From assembly GCF_002208135.1 (NCBI RefSeq), contig NZ_CP021646.1:2668001-2732000 (forward strand): 64,000 bases of DNA, read 5' to 3'. Positions within the stretch are counted from its first letter, which is position 1. Each line of letters begins with the position of its first letter. The notes beneath the pieces are model-generated. The model saw only the letters and a program-made list of their open reading frames with translations, was not told the DNA's origin and searched no databases. This document shows, one piece after another, positions 28,201 to 36,414 of the stretch. Position numbers and translations under genes: made by a program. The DNA comes from Pseudoalteromonas piscicida. Lineage in GTDB: Bacteria > Pseudomonadota > Gammaproteobacteria > Enterobacterales > Alteromonadaceae.

Positions 28201-29404
28201 CTCTGATAAAACAACCCCAGTCACGGCGAAATTAACTCGAGATAGCCTGATCAAAATTGAAACCTTTGCAAATGGAATCAGAAATGAAGCCACTTATTTT
28301 CACCCTGCAGGACAAGTCGCTCTAACTGGCCAACAACAGCAAACGCTAGCACGCATGTTTATATGGACGTTAAGTCCAACATTGCATCGCGTTAACCTGA
28401 TACCTGAAGTGCCCTTGTTCTTAAAAGCCAAACCGCGGTTAACACCGATAAGTGCTGAGCCAATATTTCAGCAAGCTCGCATTGAAACCGATGAAAGCCG
28501 CACTGGCATCGAAGGCTTTTTGAATATTGATAGCGATGACATAGTGCAGACGACTGAACCTAGCCCTAGCCGTACCACACTCGATTTGGGTTTATCATTG
28601 AGAGTGAAGGATGAGAATAACTGGTACCGCATTGATACCTTCTACACGATGGATAATCATCACCAAGACAGCTTCTCAATTAACGGTCAATACGATTGGC
28701 TCTCGCAGCAGTCGAACTGGTTTGCAGAAGCAAGAATGCGTAATCGTTGGCAGGATGCAACGACAATCAGTGAAACCCATTTAAGTTCTAGTATTTCGGC
28801 AAAATTTGGCCAAATTCACCGTTATAACAGCGGTTTTAGAAGTATTTGGTGGTGGCAGCCTTTTTACACTTACACCAGTATCAGCAAGGACGAATTTATT
28901 GCAGACGAGCAAATTGGCCCTGATATGTACACCTTTTATCGTAATAATCACAAGCATGGCTGGCAAGCGCATGCTGGGCTTCGCTATCAACCTTGGGTTG
29001 ATAGCTACTTCAGTTCGGGTGTTACACTGACGTCAAATCAGGACTGGCAAACACTCGACAATGCACTGTTTTCATTTGATTGGTATCAATTTTATCAAGG
29101 GCATATTTTCCACGCCGGATTAACATCAAGCTATGTATTTGCCGATCAGAACCGCCCTAATCCAACATGGCAGTACTTAACTCAATTGGGTTGGCAAACG
29201 GGTTTTGACTTTAGTCATAACACCGCAGGCTGGTTAGGTGTAACTTGGACTCAAGACTGGTTTAACAATACGCATCAGGTTGGACTACAAATACGTTTAG
29301 GCAATTTACAGCAAACCGCTTTTGCCCCCTATGCTCACGACGAAATTATTTTTGAGTCATTACAGCTAAGTCATTTATTAGAGCAAGATTTACATGAGCG
29401 CTAA
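25184..29404 (+). CDS. Very large exported protein with C-terminal outer-membrane barrel
   Basis: A 1406-residue protein with a signal peptide (about 1-19, ending SRA). About 1100 residues of periplasmic sequence include a helical, TPR-like stretch near 450-620 (PLMALAKLKPYL..., LLKSLLKNTAQSLREYAANELL) between beta-rich parts. The last 260 residues alternate as aromatic-rich transmembrane strands (WFAEARMRNRW, SIWWWQPFYTY, GWQTGFDFS, GWLGVTWTQDW), as in outer-membrane barrels. The layout resembles NfrA and PgaA, large periplasmic domain plus barrel, which help move surface polymers. It overlaps both neighbours. It is a good candidate for the outer-membrane exit of the polymer. Confidence 0.72.
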   Translation: MRAITFIMTLLLFATISRANEIGIQTAAQWIDLSRMQFTQANANKYFAPQQKAWLFLPSHAWLVTTPSALETFEFFAGETPALQRAIPTSDWLCIQSRCQLSATAQNRLIQIAYTGDNAQSLALWQGSMHSHRDPYRRALRLPGLDDQTLQLAQDTERWFHLQPTQVTSVFFEHAKKLKLEVRKDLHAIEQNGTVTIKVNGEVISTIAISDIQADEYLEPKVGLSNQDYIAVPQGSYLTITTTVPTYLNLLQMHRGIYDDNAGIKQQESLFNPYWNKQLNEQLSTLYTNGDTSPLTFSVADTALALKRKQMLNDIASTTYFLTPSSSQPLTHHVAISGVTLGSRNAAGQVLLTSSAQRVNYITSSQPLNYHLESIPRVDNAITLYVRARAQERLTITSEHGQHTLLVAPSSHFQRLTLHINPASKVVTIEGAKQALDIAVAVNRLQPFPEFLTMTQEALGQGPLVQSLIAKGKQNRADTYHLSLSGLSAPEISVKTDSLKQFTAIKVLAELQVAAKAKPLMALAKLKPYLNGHSEQVTLMAWQLNIAILTQLERSGNAEVLLKSLLKNTAQSLREYAANELLTRYLALDEYIQASLLCAAYEADITQYQCDDILLTYLLDAERQQEALWTSQQMALTPKQAEQIASIQTNELTQPQYSLSHDGLQVVESMDDQTELYPLSSDKPIKLVAKTPLTVKLSARAAYQGQEYKNTQWLLYEHNAKTKLLPIFSDIAANLQLQPQATRLSIASQQYIQLAANESLTLFSRNDLFVDIRVQPQTSNAPAFADRSAHLVSNTKLLADELSAKEIAINALYQLSLQTLTNEAYNRILQRLHPSLSGDPILTDLYARLMRYGQWVAAEQYTNYVGTQKVKVDTLVAQSFSDQITAHLTENKLSGLPLRANEILTIDFSEYQQVQVRVKFAYSSATQILAPPANVELVGPNQGDVISLQPTQPLYYGIKQIETRQGLLQLRWLNPLSGQSVSVRPQYFNQGQWHDIPLDTRQIFYRSDKTTPVTAKLTRDSLIKIETFANGIRNEATYFHPAGQVALTGQQQQTLARMFIWTLSPTLHRVNLIPEVPLFLKAKPRLTPISAEPIFQQARIETDESRTGIEGFLNIDSDDIVQTTEPSPSRTTLDLGLSLRVKDENNWYRIDTFYTMDNHHQDSFSINGQYDWLSQQSNWFAEARMRNRWQDATTISETHLSSSISAKFGQIHRYNSGFRSIWWWQPFYTYTSISKDEFIADEQIGPDMYTFYRNNHKHGWQAHAGLRYQPWVDSYFSSGVTLTSNQDWQTLDNALFSFDWYQFYQGHIFHAGLTSSYVFADQNRPNPTWQYLTQLGWQTGFDFSHNTAGWLGVTWTQDWFNNTHQVGLQIRLGNLQQTAFAPYAHDEIIFESLQLSHLLEQDLHER

Positions 29405-29864
29405 AGCCTTAAAGAGTCAATTAGAAGCCCTATTTTTTGCCGAAACTGAAAAGTTTTGGCTGAGCCTTTATCAACATAAATACAGTGCGTTGATCGACGA
29501 ACTGTGCGCATGGGAGCTACTCTACAACCGCCCGGAAAACGAGGATGAAACCGACTGGCTCGTGCTTCAGTCTATCGCCTTTTTGAGACACAAGATTGAC
29601 ACTCTACATGAACAAATCCTGTTGCTTGAGGTATCCCACAGCGGATTTGTTCAGCGTATCGCTAAATCTGAATTTGATAGTGAAAAAGCACTTCATATTA
29701 TTGCCTATGCTCAGGAGCTTGGCGCAACTAAAGTCACGTTGGAGCAAGATAAAAAAGCATTTTCACGATGGTTTGACGATGGCGCTGTGGTTGCTCGATA
29801 TCAACATCAAGTTGCCACAATTGAACAACAAATTAAGTTTTTAATCGCCAAACTTGGGCCCTAA
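29394..29864 (+). CDS. Small helical cytoplasmic protein of the polymer operon
   Basis: A 156-residue protein without signal or membrane segment. It is rich in Leu, Glu, Gln and Lys and should be nearly all helix, with a coiled-coil-like C-terminal third. The ATG overlaps the previous stop by 11 bases and the CapB-like gene follows after 11 bases, so it is probably made in step with the synthase. No family is recognised. The small PgsE/CapE proteins of Bacillus (about 50 residues) are different, and nothing here looks like CapE. Confidence 0.7.
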   Translation: MSAKALKSQLEALFFAETEKFWLSLYQHKYSALIDELCAWELLYNRPENEDETDWLVLQSIAFLRHKIDTLHEQILLLEVSHSGFVQRIAKSEFDSEKALHIIAYAQELGATKVTLEQDKKAFSRWFDDGAVVARYQHQVATIEQQIKFLIAKLGP

Positions 29865-29875
29865 CGAATCGATAT

Positions 29876-32800
29876 TTGCGTGCTCACCACGATACCCTAG
29901 AAAATGCTTGGCAACGCTTAGATTTACAACCATTTTGCTTAAATTTACTCGCCCATAGCCAAAATCAACATATTCGTCACGGCTTGATCCGTGCGCTCGT
30001 CAATATGGTCGCAACCCTAAACAGCTATGAAGTCGACTCGGAATTAGACGCAGAACTTATCGCTAAACTTATTGAGCTGCTTGAGTCTGACAACATGCCC
30101 TACCAGGCAACCGTCGACATTTTAGAGATCTTAATACATCAACGCCCCACCTTTATTCGCGCTTACATGTGGGCTCTTCTGGAAGAAGCGAACGACATTA
30201 AAAATAGTCAGCAAGTTGATGCCGAAGTACTCTATATTCTAAGTATCTTCCCTAAAATTATTGTCAGTCAGCAAAAGCTTACAGAAAAAGATCTCAATAT
30301 GCTTTGTGCACTCAGCGAGCATACCTTACCGAGGGTTCGCCAAGTTACCTTAGAGTTTGTCGAGTTTTACCCCACACCGTTTGCACAAGAGTTAATCGCC
30401 AAACGATTTGAGCAGGAGAGTGAGAATGCCGTGCGCTTCACTCTGATAAAACAGTTATCCGCCGACCGGTTTTGCCAACACGACTTTGCGTTTTTACTGT
30501 GGCAACGTGTACTCAAAGGCGACTTTAGTATGCAGCTAAAGCGCTTAGCGCTTGAACAAAGCGCGCGTATTATGCTGAATATGCAACTTGAATCAAATCA
30601 AGCTGATCTCTGCTTCAAACGGTTTATTGATACCTTAAATGATTGCTTATCGAACGAAACAAACATCGCCGTTTGCCGTTATATCACCAGAGCCAGAGAG
30701 CAGCTAGGTAGCTTCTATCATCAAGCCATCATCGCGCAGCTCAATACCTCTCTTGAAGCCAACGAACAAAGTGACGCACTGGCCACTTGGTCTCGTGATG
30801 AACTGGGCCGCTCCCTTTCTTATATTGCGCAACGTGGTCAAAGTCTTAATGCCTCAAAAACAAAAGCTGGCTGGCGTATCCAACAAGGCTATCGTCAAGC
30901 AAGAAGATTATGGCGAGTACTGCACGAAATAAGACAACCAAGTACCGATAAACGTCAAAGCTATTCTCATACCAAAGCGAAAAAGCCCAGCGTATCGATC
31001 CACGTCCCTAGCTGCACTACCGCGGAAATTAGCGAAACAAAAGTGCCGGGGGAATTGCTCTTTAATATCGCCGAACAAACGAGTCGACCACATCTACCGT
31101 TACTCGACTTTTTGCTAAGTGTGCTTACCAATGACCGCAGTAAAGAGGATGCCAAAACCTATACGCCAGATGGTATTTTAACCGTCACACCGCCTCCGAC
31201 TTTGTGGCGACGCCTCAAGGCGTACTGGACCATAACATGGCAGTTTGCAGAGCTCGACCATCTACGAAAAGGCAACGAGCTTGAGCAAGGTAAATATTTG
31301 GACGCGATTAACGCACTTGGGTTTTCGTTGTATTTTAGTGCCTATGGCGACATCGCGGAAACGCCATTTCCTGTCGCCAAAGACATTCAGCAACTTTATT
31401 CTCGCTCTGGCGTCACCTCAGCGCTGTTCACGATTTGGAGCAGTTTTAAAGAATACGTCGATGCCATTTATCAAAATAGTATTTCGCAGCTGGTTTTCTT
31501 TGTACTTGCATTTATTAGCTACTTTTGGACCCGACATATTTATGTCAGTAAAAGCATAAAGCAAAACCGCAAACACATTCCAGTGTCTATCGGTGGCTGG
31601 GGAACACGAGGAAAGTCAGGAACTGAAAGGCTAAAATCAGCTTTATTTAGCAGCTTGGCTCTGAAAGTCGTGAGTAAAACCACAGGCTGTGAGGCAATGC
31701 TAATCTATTCGAAAATTTCTGGTGAGCAATATGAGATCCCGCTATTTAGACCTTTCGACAAGGCGAGTATTTGGGAGCAAGCTGATGTGCTACATTTTGC
31801 AAAGCAGGTAAAAGCGGATGTGTTCTTATGGGAATGTATGGGGTTGACCCCTAGATATGTAAAAATTCTCGTTCGTTGGATGAAAGACAACTTCGCCACT
31901 ATTACTAATGCCTATCCAGATCATGAAGATATTTTGGGTCCAACAGGCTTAGATGTGGCAAAAGAAATGTCTGCTTTTTTGGGTTACAACACCCAAGTGT
32001 TCACCGCCGAGCAGAATATGGCTTCAGTACTCAACTTGGCGGCGGAGCAGAAAAACACGTCGCTCATTCAAATTCATTGGGGAGATGGTTATCAGATAAC
32101 ACCGGATATTCTCGCGAAATACCCCTATGTTGAGCACCCAGATAACATCGCATTAGTCTGCAAGATGGCACAATATATTGGCATCAACAAAGACTATGTC
32201 TTCAAAGAAACGGCTTCTAGGGTTATTCCCGATGTTGGTGTACTACAGCAATTTAAGACTGCAAAGATTGGTGCAATTAGTCAAAGCTTTATCAATAGCA
32301 TGTCTGCCAACGAACGCCTAGCAACGATTGAAAACTGGAAGCGCCTAAACATTGTCGAGCAAGGAAAACAGGGGCAAATTGTTGCACTGATTAATAATCG
32401 CAACGACCGTGTAGCGCGCTCGCAAGTATTTGCGAGCATTTTGGCCAATGATCTGCATTTTGATGCCGTTGTCGTTGTTGGCACCAATATCGATGGCTTC
32501 TTTAAGTACTTTCTCGTTGCGCTGGAAAACCTCTTACAGAGTATTTTCAGTAATAACGACCACAATGCATTGCGCGATTTACTCGCGCGCTTTCGGCTCA
32601 CGTTATCACGAGATGCGCTGATCGCATCATTAAATACTACGGCAGCCAGACTACCTGAGTCTGCGTTTTCAAGCCTCGACTCGCTGCAGTCGCTACTTAA
32701 TAACGAAGACGAAACACATCGGCTCACAATAAGGCGTTTTGAAGCGTGGACGATTGCTCAGTCACTTTTGGAAGCGGAAGACCTGAGCACCTTGCTGTCG

Positions 32801-33460
32801 CAAGCAGCCACGCTTGCAGAGCGACTTGCCAAACTCAAATGTACGTTAGTACATGATAGCGACATTAAGCCCGATGCCTTAACTCAAATCATTGCAAAAC
32901 AAGCACTGCCAAATGAACATCAAATTATCGTCGGTATGCAAAATATCAAAGGGGCAGGATTGGGCTATGTATACATGTGGCAGAAGTGGCAACTGTTTAA
33001 TCAGCATTGCGAGCGTCTTAGCCGCCGTAGCGTGACACAAACTGAGTTTAGAAATGGCTTAAGTAGAATTTTACAACAAGAGGAGCTCAGCGCGATTGAA
33101 TGCCAATACTTGGCTGACAAGCTCGACTCGTTTGCAACCTTGCCCAATGCCCAAAGCGAATTCAGCCAAGCCGAATTAACGCAAATAAAGCGTAAACTCG
33201 AGCAACAAACTCAACGGTTAGAAAGTAAAGAGAATACCCTGCCTCGCTCACCCCTAACTCGATTTTTGAATAAACTGGTCGAGTCATTTTTAGATGCTGG
33301 CGCGGCAGTAAAAAGAAAAAAAATCGCAGTTCAAGTATACAAAGATATCGCTGACTTTAGGATCACAATAGAAAAGGCAACGCTCATTTTAAGTGAATTA
33401 AATCGTTCGCAAAAACCAGGATGGTTGAAGTTACAAAATGGTAAGCGCCGTAAAAAATAG
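29876..33460 (+). CDS. capB: CapB-like ATP-dependent ligase with long helical N-terminal region
   Basis: An 1194-residue protein. From about residue 570 it carries the CapB/PgsB synthase: P-loop IGGWGTRGKSGTERL (about 574-588), KTTGCEAM (about 602-609), FLWECMG (about 650) and TNAYPDHEDILGPTG (about 680), the Mur-ligase-like signature of poly-gamma-glutamate synthase. Bacillus CapB is about 390-460 residues. The first 450 residues look like HEAT-type helical repeats; one or two membrane segments (about 535-555) precede the catalytic part. No ATG is available: the frame opens after a stop at 29834 and the first usable start is TTG 29876, without a good ribosome site, so the start is uncertain. 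Confidence 0.87.
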   Translation: MRAHHDTLENAWQRLDLQPFCLNLLAHSQNQHIRHGLIRALVNMVATLNSYEVDSELDAELIAKLIELLESDNMPYQATVDILEILIHQRPTFIRAYMWALLEEANDIKNSQQVDAEVLYILSIFPKIIVSQQKLTEKDLNMLCALSEHTLPRVRQVTLEFVEFYPTPFAQELIAKRFEQESENAVRFTLIKQLSADRFCQHDFAFLLWQRVLKGDFSMQLKRLALEQSARIMLNMQLESNQADLCFKRFIDTLNDCLSNETNIAVCRYITRAREQLGSFYHQAIIAQLNTSLEANEQSDALATWSRDELGRSLSYIAQRGQSLNASKTKAGWRIQQGYRQARRLWRVLHEIRQPSTDKRQSYSHTKAKKPSVSIHVPSCTTAEISETKVPGELLFNIAEQTSRPHLPLLDFLLSVLTNDRSKEDAKTYTPDGILTVTPPPTLWRRLKAYWTITWQFAELDHLRKGNELEQGKYLDAINALGFSLYFSAYGDIAETPFPVAKDIQQLYSRSGVTSALFTIWSSFKEYVDAIYQNSISQLVFFVLAFISYFWTRHIYVSKSIKQNRKHIPVSIGGWGTRGKSGTERLKSALFSSLALKVVSKTTGCEAMLIYSKISGEQYEIPLFRPFDKASIWEQADVLHFAKQVKADVFLWECMGLTPRYVKILVRWMKDNFATITNAYPDHEDILGPTGLDVAKEMSAFLGYNTQVFTAEQNMASVLNLAAEQKNTSLIQIHWGDGYQITPDILAKYPYVEHPDNIALVCKMAQYIGINKDYVFKETASRVIPDVGVLQQFKTAKIGAISQSFINSMSANERLATIENWKRLNIVEQGKQGQIVALINNRNDRVARSQVFASILANDLHFDAVVVVGTNIDGFFKYFLVALENLLQSIFSNNDHNALRDLLARFRLTLSRDALIASLNTTAARLPESAFSSLDSLQSLLNNEDETHRLTIRRFEAWTIAQSLLEAEDLSTLLSQAATLAERLAKLKCTLVHDSDIKPDALTQIIAKQALPNEHQIIVGMQNIKGAGLGYVYMWQKWQLFNQHCERLSRRSVTQTEFRNGLSRILQQEELSAIECQYLADKLDSFATLPNAQSEFSQAELTQIKRKLEQQTQRLESKENTLPRSPLTRFLNKLVESFLDAGAAVKRKKIAVQVYKDIADFRITIEKATLILSELNRSQKPGWLKLQNGKRRKK

Positions 33461-33470
33461 CCCGGCGCTT
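33443..33470. terminator. Hairpin at the end of the polymer operon
   Basis: AAGCGCCG (33443-33450) pairs with CGGCGCTT (33463-33470). The stem includes the capB stop codon and lies just before the convergent small gene, so it may end transcription from both sides. The T-run is short. Confidence 0.6.
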
Positions 33471-33471
33471 A

Positions 33472-33651
33472 TTACCCAACCACCAAAACGTAGATAAGTT
33501 TAATGATCAGCGTCACCATTAATAATGGCAGTACATATTTGGCATACTTTTGCATTTTATCTAGCCCTAAACGTTGCTGATACTTTTCCAACAAAGGTAT
33601 CAAGACGACCAACGCTATGACTAAACTCACTAATAATATAACTACGTTCAT
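33472..33651 (-). CDS. Small two-helix membrane protein
   Basis: A 59-residue protein starting MNVVILLVSLV. AGAGGA eight bases upstream decides this ATG over one 34 codons earlier. It has two membrane segments (about 3-20 and 39-57) separated by a charged, Gln/Lys-rich loop. The family is not recognised. It is convergent to the polymer operon and divergent from the nitronate monooxygenase gene, so it is probably separate from both. Confidence 0.65.
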   Translation of the reverse strand: MNVVILLVSLVIALVVLIPLLEKYQQRLGLDKMQKYAKYVLPLLMVTLIIKLIYVLVVG

Positions 33652-33752
33652 CTTAGTTCCTCTTTCTAAACAGACAAGTATCTTACAACCAGTATTCACT
33701 TCACGCAAAATTCCAGCTATGCTCATAAACACATCTGACCAGTAAAATAACA

Positions 33753-34793
33753 ATGATGAAAACTGCTATCACCGAATTATTTGGCATCGACAAACCCATT
33801 ATATTACCCGGCATGAGCTGGATTTCTGTCCCTGAACTTGTTGCGGCAGTGAGCAACGCAGGTGGCTTAGGCATTTTAGCAACAGGCCCGCTCGGCAAGG
33901 ACGAAACACGTCAAGCAATACGAAAAATCCGTGAACTCACCGATAAGCCTTTTGGCATTGGTGTGACGTTAATGATGCCAGGCGCCAAAGAAAATGCCAA
34001 AGTCGCATTAGAAGAACAAGTGCCTGTCATCAATTTTTCTTTAGGAAAAGGCGACTGGCTGGTACAAGCGGCTAAAGCTTATGGCGGCAAAGTCATTGCC
34101 ACTGTGGTCACGCAAAAGCATGCATTAGCAGCACAAAAATCTGGCGTTGATGCCCTTTTAGTTACTGGGCATGAGGCCGCAGCCCATGGTGGAGAAGTGA
34201 CTTCACTGTGTTTAGTACCGAGCATAGTCGATATTGTCGATATACCGGTGATTGCCGCAGGGGGATTTGCCGATGGTCGAGGACTTATCGCCGCGTTAGC
34301 ACTTGGCGCTGAGGGCGTTGCGATGGGTTCTCGTTTTGCGACATCCAAAGAAAGCCCCTTGCATCAACATGTCAAAGATACCGTAGTGGAAAAAGACGTT
34401 GAACAGACGATTTATTCCAAGAACTTCGATGGTCTTTATGCTCGAGTAATGAAAACCCCCATGGCTGAAAAGGCAACGCGCCGCCCGATGAACTTTTTCA
34501 TGGCCACCATAAAATCGTTCAAAGCCGCCAAAATGGTCGACATGCCCTTATGGAAGCTACTGCTAGGACTGTTATCTCAATTTGATAAAATTAAGATGCT
34601 GTCGCTCTTTGGTGCCGCCACCGAAAAGCTTGAAGCAGCCACAATACACGGAGATTTAAACCATGGCGTGCAGTTTATTGGTCAATCTCAGGGCCTAATT
34701 CGAGAAATAGAATCCGTACAAACCTTAATGAATAACATGATGGTCCAAGCCACTGAGGTGCATTCACGTATCGGTAACATTACAGCCGAGTAA
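33753..34793 (+). CDS. Nitronate monooxygenase / NPD family flavoprotein
   Basis: A 346-residue TIM-barrel FMN enzyme of the 2-nitropropane dioxygenase family. Visible are LPGMSWISVPELVAAVSNAGGLGILATG at the N-terminus, TGHEAAAHGGE (the His conserved in nitronate monooxygenases) and VIAAGGFADGRGLIAALALGAEGVAMGSRF, the FMN phosphate-binding part. Such enzymes oxidise alkyl nitronates such as propionate-3-nitronate; the FabK enoyl-ACP reductases are close relatives and cannot be fully excluded. Two ATGs stand in tandem at 33753 and 33756. The gene is alone on its strand until 34908. Confidence 0.85.
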   Translation: MMKTAITELFGIDKPIILPGMSWISVPELVAAVSNAGGLGILATGPLGKDETRQAIRKIRELTDKPFGIGVTLMMPGAKENAKVALEEQVPVINFSLGKGDWLVQAAKAYGGKVIATVVTQKHALAAQKSGVDALLVTGHEAAAHGGEVTSLCLVPSIVDIVDIPVIAAGGFADGRGLIAALALGAEGVAMGSRFATSKESPLHQHVKDTVVEKDVEQTIYSKNFDGLYARVMKTPMAEKATRRPMNFFMATIKSFKAAKMVDMPLWKLLLGLLSQFDKIKMLSLFGAATEKLEAATIHGDLNHGVQFIGQSQGLIREIESVQTLMNNMMVQATEVHSRIGNITAE

Positions 34794-34907
34794 CTGATGT
34801 TTGGTATTGATGCAGTAAAAGCGGTATTATTTGCTTAATATCGCTCTGGCCCTCGTTGAACACCCTCAAGTGCTGGCCATAAACTCTGATTTTATAAGTG
34901 ACTTTCA

Positions 34908-35924
34908 ATGCCTAAACATTATCTTTTCTACATTGAGCAGCCATATAGCTTTGCCATTCTAAGACCTCTACAAGATGCGATCCATGCTAACGGTGACGTG
35001 GTGAAGTGGTTTTTAAAAGGTAAAGATGTAAACTCAAGTTCACTTGCACCAGACGAAGCAGAGTTACTGAGCGTAGAGGACGTAAAGGCGTTTAACCCCA
35101 GAGCTGTATTTGTACCTGGAAATGTCGTTCCAGACTTTTTTCCAGGCGCCAAAGTGCAAGTGTTTCATGGATTAGAATATAAAAAGAAAGGTCATTTTGG
35201 GATCCGCGGTTTCTTCGATTTGTATTGTACTCACGGCCCAATTACAACAGCGCCATTTAACCAACTCGCACAAAAGCATGGTTATTTCTCTGTGATTGAA
35301 ACTGGCTGGCCAAAACTCGACCCTTACTTTGATTATACCAAGCAAGAGAATGAAAAGCCTGTCATACTGTACGCCCCCACTTTTTCACCGAATCTCACGT
35401 CGCTTGAAGCATTACATGCGCAAATCAAACAGCTCGCAGAGTCAGGAAAGTACAAAGTCCAACTTAAGTTTCATCCTAAGACGAAGCAACAATGGCAACA
35501 GATGTACATGGAACTTGAAACCATTAGCGACTTTGAAATCGCCAAGAGTGATAACCTTATTCCACTCATTCAGCAAGCTGATGTGGTGATTTCTGATACC
35601 TCTAGCGCCGTTGATGAGTCACTACTAATTGGTAAACCGGTTATCACTTTTAATAATCACCAACCTCAAGTTGCATTAATCAATATTACCGAAGCAGGCA
35701 AATTATCTGAAGCGGTTGAACAAGCACTCAATCTGTCCGAGGCACAAAGTGAACGTATTGAGCAATATATTCAGCAAGTGCACCCTTACCGCGATGGTAA
35801 AAGCGCTGAGCGCATACTCGCTGCAACAGAGACTGTAATTGCTGCTGGTTTAAAACGTAAGCCGCTTAATTTATTGAGACGTTATAAAATTCGTAAAGCA
35901 CTGAATTATATGAAGATAAAGTAA
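34908..35924 (+). CDS. CDP-glycerol glycerophosphotransferase-like enzyme
   Basis: A 338-residue GT-B-like protein matching the glycerophosphotransferase family (teichoic acid TagB/TagF type). Motifs: VFVPGNVVPDFFPGAKVQVFHGLEYKKKG, PVILYAPTFSPN, VQLKFHPKTKQQW and the late VVISDTSSAVDESLLIGKPVITF, which binds the nucleotide. In Gram-negatives such proteins add glycerol-phosphate to capsule or O-antigen, often as single genes. There is no signal or membrane segment. The C-terminus is basic (KRKPLNLLRRYKIRK), possibly for membrane contact. No other polysaccharide genes adjoin it. Confidence 0.85.
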   Translation: MPKHYLFYIEQPYSFAILRPLQDAIHANGDVVKWFLKGKDVNSSSLAPDEAELLSVEDVKAFNPRAVFVPGNVVPDFFPGAKVQVFHGLEYKKKGHFGIRGFFDLYCTHGPITTAPFNQLAQKHGYFSVIETGWPKLDPYFDYTKQENEKPVILYAPTFSPNLTSLEALHAQIKQLAESGKYKVQLKFHPKTKQQWQQMYMELETISDFEIAKSDNLIPLIQQADVVISDTSSAVDESLLIGKPVITFNNHQPQVALINITEAGKLSEAVEQALNLSEAQSERIEQYIQQVHPYRDGKSAERILAATETVIAAGLKRKPLNLLRRYKIRKALNYMKIK

Positions 35925-35950
35925 AATATTTTCATTTTTCAAAAACAAAA

Positions 35951-35972
35951 AAGCTCACTTTTTTGTGAGCTT
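35951..35972 (-). terminator. Terminator of the first GG-leader peptide gene
   Basis: AAGCTCAC (35951-35958), six-T loop, GTGAGCTT (35965-35972). On the minus strand the stem is followed by a long T-run, so it terminates the 35997 peptide gene; it may also end the convergent glycerophosphotransferase transcript. Confidence 0.8.
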
Positions 35973-35996
35973 ATGCATCTTAACTTATCACTAATC

Positions 35997-36158
35997 TTAG
36001 CAATCACACTGCCAGTATTGGTTGCCAGTCTCCGTCAAAGGCGGACGACAAGGAATACGGCTATTTGCACCACCAGCGATATTTGGTGTTTGCTCTTGAG
36101 GCAAGCTTTGTTGTTTATCTAATTGTTTTAATGCTGTTTTTTTAAATTTTAATTTCAT
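35997..36158 (-). CDS. GG-leader RiPP-like precursor peptide 1
   Basis: A 53-residue peptide. AAGGAA 8 bases before the ATG at 36158 decides the start. The basic leader begins MKLKFKK, then KQLDKQQSL and ends TPNIAGG at residues 24-30. The 23-residue core has three Cys, two of them in a C-terminal CDC, plus Pro and Thr. Leaders of this type resemble GG-ending natural product precursor leaders (seen for example in class I lanthipeptide-like precursors), which are cut after GG during export. Two more genes in this window share the leader (39756 and 58091). No modifying enzyme or transporter is near. Monocistronic, with its own terminator. Confidence 0.75.
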   Translation of the reverse strand: MKLKFKKTALKQLDKQQSLPQEQTPNIAGGANSRIPCRPPLTETGNQYWQCDC

Positions 36159-36414
36159 TATCATTTCCTTGAAATAGTCGTGTAGTGATCGAAATTTATC
36201 ACTAATTCTTAAGCTGCCATGAAAAAACAAAAAATTCAACATTATTAACAATAAAATTAATTTTAAACTTCACCTTAAGACAAAGAAAAACATTAAACCA
36301 ATGTTAATTAAAGTTTTTTAATATAAAACCCAAGAAAAAACAGCATCAAAAAGCAAATAAAACACAAACGTAAAGTTAACAAAAACACGACCTGAAGAGA
36401 TAAGATCACCTCAA

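Noticed and set aside
33472..33753. 93-residue form of the small membrane protein
   Set aside because: The extra N-terminus overlaps the next gene's promoter and start; the inner ATG has a clear AGAGGA.
33753..34793. FabK enoyl-ACP reductase
   Set aside because: The HEAAAHGGE motif and overall pattern fit nitronate monooxygenases better, and no fatty-acid genes are near.
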